Below, one piece after another: positions 7,227-9,784 of a stretch of 9,784 nt of DNA. A program made the translations under genes and the position numbers. This DNA is from Planctomycetia bacterium (GTDB lineage: Bacteria; Planctomycetota; UBA11346): positions 1 through 9,784 of the forward strand of contig SYDV01000541.1 of the NCBI GenBank assembly GCA_005801395.1, read 5' to 3'. Below the pieces are notes generated by a model that searched no databases, had not been told where the DNA came from, and worked only from the letters and a program-made list of their open reading frames with translations. Numbering within the stretch: position 1 is the first letter of the stretch; each line of letters starts with the position of its first letter.

Positions 7227-8442
7227 GACGGTCTTCCGATTCTGGGTGATGCTTATGATAGTCGTCAGCGGACTCTTGATTGGATGATTCTTCTGTGAAC
7301 ATCCCTGCTTCATCCATGCCACGTGGTGCGGGTGGGGCTTTCACTTCAGGCTCACTATGATGATCGCGATAATGATCAGCATCAGTGTCTGACAATTCCG
7401 CTGGATCTCGTGCGGTATCATCAACGTGATAATCGTGACTGTGATGGTCAATAGATTCCGAGTTTTCTTCAGCAGAGAATGACGAAGCAATTGAATGATC
7501 ACGCGCAACTGGCGCATCATCTAAGGACGTTGCCGGTGACGATTCACTAACCGGTGCTGAAGCACGCGCCGCTCGTTCTGCTGCTTCCGCTTTATCAGCG
7601 GCCGCTTTTTCTACCGCGGCTTTTGCCGCTTCGATTTTGGCCTCTTTCGCATCCATGCGATTATGATGCCACATCATTACGCGACTTAACAGCAGTCCCA
7701 ATTCAAACAATGAATAGAGAGGAATCATCATCAAAATCATACTTGGTCCATCTGGCGGAGCGACGAACGCAGCGATTACGACAATAACCATAAAGGCAAT
7801 TTTTCGGTGCTTGGCCAGAGTTTCTACCGTAACCAGACCAACACGTACTATCACCATGATAAACCATGGGATATCTGCGATTAAGCCAAAAATAATCGTC
7901 ATTAAGACAAAGTTTGAATGGTATTCTTTTAAATCGAGGCTGAAGACCGCAGACGGATCTGTTGATGCCCATTTAATCATAAAGGCATAATAATACGGCA
8001 ACCCAATATAATAACCGATGACAGCTCCAGCATAAAAGAATAATATTCCAGCGGGAATGAATAAAAACGCTAGTCGACGTTCTTTTGCCACCAAACCAAC
8101 ACCGATAAACATCCACAATTGATAAATCAAAATTGGGAAAGCGACGAATATAGCCGCGTAAAAGCTAACCGACATGGATATCAAGGGACTCTCAAGAACC
8201 CCCAATAGGATAAATTTAATTGGCAACGTTAAGCCAACTTTTTGCGCGTTCTCTGGGTTAATATGATATGCCCAATCCATTGGCTTGGCGACAATCAGTT
8301 TCAAATAACCTTCAACCGAAAAGGCTGCGATAAACAAAACACCAATGGCGATAATCGGAGTAATGAGTCGCCGACGCAGCTCATGGAGGTGATCCCCCAT
8401 ACTCATCGGCACATCTTCTAATGGCGCTTCCCATTTGGCCAT
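7219..8442 (-). CDS. tatC: Twin-arginine translocase subunit TatC with a long C-terminal extension
   Basis: TatC is the inner-membrane receptor that recognises twin-arginine signal peptides and works with TatA/TatB to export folded proteins. Residues 1-258 match the family: HLHELRRRL (18-26; E21 aligns with E. coli E15), a periplasmic loop, LESPLISMSVSFYAAI (83-98), YQLWMFIGVGLVAKERR (107-123; E121 aligns with E. coli E103), and APPDGPSMILMMIPLYSLFELG near the last helices. About six membrane helices are apparent. The product has 407 residues against 258 in E. coli. The extra tail has an Ala/Lys/Glu-rich probable coiled coil (about 263-293) followed by an acidic, Ser- and His-rich region (294-407, 11 His). 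In TM4, AD-I-P (189-192) replaces the usual F-E-x-P. The gene starts 2 nt after the trpA stop, with AAGGAA inside the end of trpA. No tatA or tatB is nearby. Confidence 0.95.
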   Translation of the reverse strand: MAKWEAPLEDVPMSMGDHLHELRRRLITPIIAIGVLFIAAFSVEGYLKLIVAKPMDWAYHINPENAQKVGLTLPIKFILLGVLESPLISMSVSFYAAIFVAFPILIYQLWMFIGVGLVAKERRLAFLFIPAGILFFYAGAVIGYYIGLPYYYAFMIKWASTDPSAVFSLDLKEYHSNFVLMTIIFGLIADIPWFIMVIVRVGLVTVETLAKHRKIAFMVIVVIAAFVAPPDGPSMILMMIPLYSLFELGLLLSRVMMWHHNRMDAKEAKIEAAKAAVEKAAADKAEAAERAARASAPVSESSPATSLDDAPVARDHSIASSFSAEENSESIDHHSHDYHVDDTARDPAELSDTDADHYRDHHSEPEVKAPPAPRGMDEAGMFTEESSNQESADDYHKHHPESEDRRD

Positions 8443-8444
8443 GA

Positions 8445-9341
8445 TCAGTGCTGTTCCTTATGCACGGCTGCTGCCAACACACCGGCGCGCGCGGCGACGA
8501 TGTGGGCAATATTTTTATCTTTACCATGTTTTTCGATCAACCGCACTAAATGACTTCCCACAATCACGCCATCACCATGGGTTGCCGCTAACGCCGCTTG
8601 CTCGGGGCTCGATATACCAAAACCAATACACACCGGAACATCATTCACCCGTTTTAAGGCCGCAACCTGTTTACCTAAATCAGCGGGCAACGTTGCTCGC
8701 TCACCGGTCACCCCCAAGCGACAGACATAATACAAAAATCCACGACTTTCGCGCATCAAGATTTTCCTGCGTTCTGGTGGCGTCGTCGGCGCTGATAAAC
8801 AAATGGTCGCTAATCCGGCCTCGCGCATGATGCGTAAAAAATCTGCGCCCTCTTCCGGCGGCAAATCAAGCGGCAATAAGCCGTCTACGCCGGCAGCAAT
8901 CGCATCTTTAGCAAAACGTTCAACGCCATAGGCCATAACCGGGCTGACGTAGGTAAAAAACAACAACGGGACATTCGTTCGTTCACGAATGCGACGCGCC
9001 GCAGCCAATACGCCAGGCACTGTGGTTCCACTTGCCAAGGCGCGCTCGCAAGCCGCTTGATTCGCCGGACCATCAGCCATGGGATCGCTATAGGGAATAC
9101 CTAATTCAATAATATCGACGCCTTGCTCGGCCATAGCGACCACGATTTCGACCGTCGCATCTAAATCAGGATCACCAGCACATAAATAGGCGATGAATGC
9201 CTTTTTACCCGCCGCCCGTAAATCGGTAAAACAGCGCGTTATACGATTACCAGAATCAACGTCCGTTACACCAGACTTCCGGATTTCCGGACCTCCGGAC
9301 TCCCGGACTCTTGATGACCTCCGGACTTTTTGCTTACTCAC
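8445..9341 (-). CDS. trpA: Tryptophan synthase alpha subunit
   Basis: TrpA cleaves indole-3-glycerol phosphate to indole and glyceraldehyde 3-phosphate; indole is passed to TrpB. The (beta/alpha)8 barrel is complete: KKAFIAYLCAGDPDL (46-60), IIELGIPYSDPMADGP (77-92) with catalytic E79 and D90, LLPLDLPPEE, LSAPTTPPER, GFLYYVCRLGVTG, VCIGFGIS and GVIVGSHLVR (phosphate site). The product has 298 residues. The body normally begins near NRI (32-34), so about 30 extra N-terminal residues (MSKQKVRRSSRVRESG...) are present. Residues 5-24 are encoded by a degenerate octanucleotide repeat. The GTG start is supported by AAGGGG 7 nt upstream and the GTGA overlap with the trpB stop, and no other ATG, GTG or TTG lies between it and the conserved body. 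The PTTPPER and YYV-R-GVTG style recalls PVC-group TrpA (from memory). Confidence 0.95.
   Translation of the reverse strand: MSKQKVRRSSRVRESGGPEIRKSGVTDVDSGNRITRCFTDLRAAGKKAFIAYLCAGDPDLDATVEIVVAMAEQGVDIIELGIPYSDPMADGPANQAACERALASGTTVPGVLAAARRIRERTNVPLLFFTYVSPVMAYGVERFAKDAIAAGVDGLLPLDLPPEEGADFLRIMREAGLATICLSAPTTPPERRKILMRESRGFLYYVCRLGVTGERATLPADLGKQVAALKRVNDVPVCIGFGISSPEQAALAATHGDGVIVGSHLVRLIEKHGKDKNIAHIVAARAGVLAAAVHKEQH
9271..9328 (-). repeat. Degenerate octanucleotide tandem array within the 5' end of trpA
   Basis: Read on the coding strand from 9328 down, the 8-mers are AAGTCCGG (9321-9328), AGGTCATC (9313-9320), two extra bases, GAGTCCGG (9303-9310), GAGTCCGG (9295-9302), AGGTCCGG (9287-9294), AAATCCGG (9279-9286) and AAGTCTGG (9271-9278). 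The consensus is close to RAGTCCGG. The period of 8 is not a multiple of 3, so the encoded peptide is Arg/Ser/Gly/Glu-rich but not cleanly periodic. It remains open in the trpA frame. Confidence 0.85.
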
Positions 9342-9784
9342 AATTTCACCCCTTCAAAGCGCGCCACTTCTGCCACATCTTTATCTCCGCGACCGCTGAC
9401 ATTAATAATAATGATGGAACCATTTCTCGTTTTTTTCACCACCTCGGGCAAAACACCAATCGCATGCGCTGATTCCAATGCGGGGATAATTCCTTCGCTT
9501 TCGGATAAAAGATGTAAACCAGCTAAAGCCTGATCATCACTACAGCGAATATATTCCGCACGCTTCGTATCACGCATCCAGGCGTGTTCTGGACCAACCG
9601 ATGCGTAATCTAAACCAGCACTGACGGAATGTGTGCCCATGACTTGCCCGTCAGTATTTTGCAAAACGTAACTGGCCATTCCCTGGAAGACACCAAACGT
9701 TCCGCCATCAAAGCGCGCAGCGTGTTCGCCTAATGCCGAGCCACGACCGCCAGCTTCTGCACCAATAAAACGCACGGACGTATC
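9338..9784 (-). CDS. trpB: Tryptophan synthase beta subunit, C-terminal part only
   Basis: TrpB is the PLP enzyme that condenses indole with serine to give tryptophan. Only the last 148 codons are in the window and the frame is open at the right edge. Seen: IGAEAGGRG, LGEHAARF, HSVSAGLDYASVGPEHAW (the conserved HS-SAGLDYP-VGPEHA block, here with A-S in place of P-G), SEGIIPALESAHA, and the C-terminal INVSGRGDKDVAEVARFEG block. The PLP lysine lies outside the window. EAGGRG and VAEVARFEG recall PVC or related TrpB proteins rather than enterobacterial ones (from memory). The stop TGA (9338-9340) overlaps the trpA GTG. A GTG at 9775 is an internal codon, not a start. Confidence 0.95.
   Translation of the reverse strand, partial: DTSVRFIGAEAGGRGSALGEHAARFDGGTFGVFQGMASYVLQNTDGQVMGTHSVSAGLDYASVGPEHAWMRDTKRAEYIRCSDDQALAGLHLLSESEGIIPALESAHAIGVLPEVVKKTRNGSIIIINVSGRGDKDVAEVARFEGVKL
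9349..9354 (-). promoter_or_regulatory. Shine-Dalgarno site of trpA
   Basis: AAGGGG on the minus strand lies 7 nt before the GTG at 9341, inside the last codons of trpB. It supports the GTG start and hence translation of the repeat-encoded extension. Confidence 0.75.

Noticed and set aside
7227..7322. A longer ProB starting inside tatC
   Set aside because: The added residues have no counterpart in ProB, whose kinase domain begins a few residues after the GTG at 7226.
8435..8830. 131-codon plus-strand frame opposite trpA
   Set aside because: It is a shadow of a fully conserved trpA barrel and has no features of its own.

Overview
The window looks like a chromosomal housekeeping segment of a Gram-negative bacterium with balanced base composition. 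The TrpA, TrpB and TatC proteins read more like those of the PVC superphylum (Verrucomicrobiota/Planctomycetota) than like enterobacterial ones. That placement rests on remembered family features, not on a search, and is tentative. TGA ends tatC, trpA and trpB, and tryptophan is encoded by TGG, so the code is standard.

Layout. (1) 1-3257, minus strand: a long DEAH-box RNA helicase gene (hrpA) that runs off the left edge. (2) 3258-3434: a divergent intergenic region. (3) 3435-6092, plus strand: lemA, then a two-hairpin spacer, then a membrane M48 (HtpX-like) metallopeptidase gene. The M48 gene is cut by one in-frame TGA at 5766-5768. Reading continues in the same frame for 107 more codons that look like the normal C-terminal end of the protein. 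(4) 6108-9784, minus strand: a tightly packed cluster in the order trpB (partial) - trpA - tatC - proB, with a GTGA overlap, a 2-nt gap and an 8-nt overlap. It converges on the M48 gene with a 15-nt gap.

How the genes relate. LemA and M48 peptidases are a recurrent bacterial pair, probably a membrane quality-control module. TrpB and TrpA make the two subunits of tryptophan synthase. ProB starts proline synthesis. TatC is the core receptor of the twin-arginine translocase, and no tatA or tatB is visible here. Junction spacing suggests translational coupling from trpB through proB.

I see no mobile element, CRISPR array, tRNA or rRNA, and no clearly new multi-gene system. The points most worth a second look are the in-frame TGA in the M48 gene, a degenerate octanucleotide tandem array inside the translated 5' end of trpA, and the roughly 150-residue Ala-rich then His/acid-rich tail on TatC.
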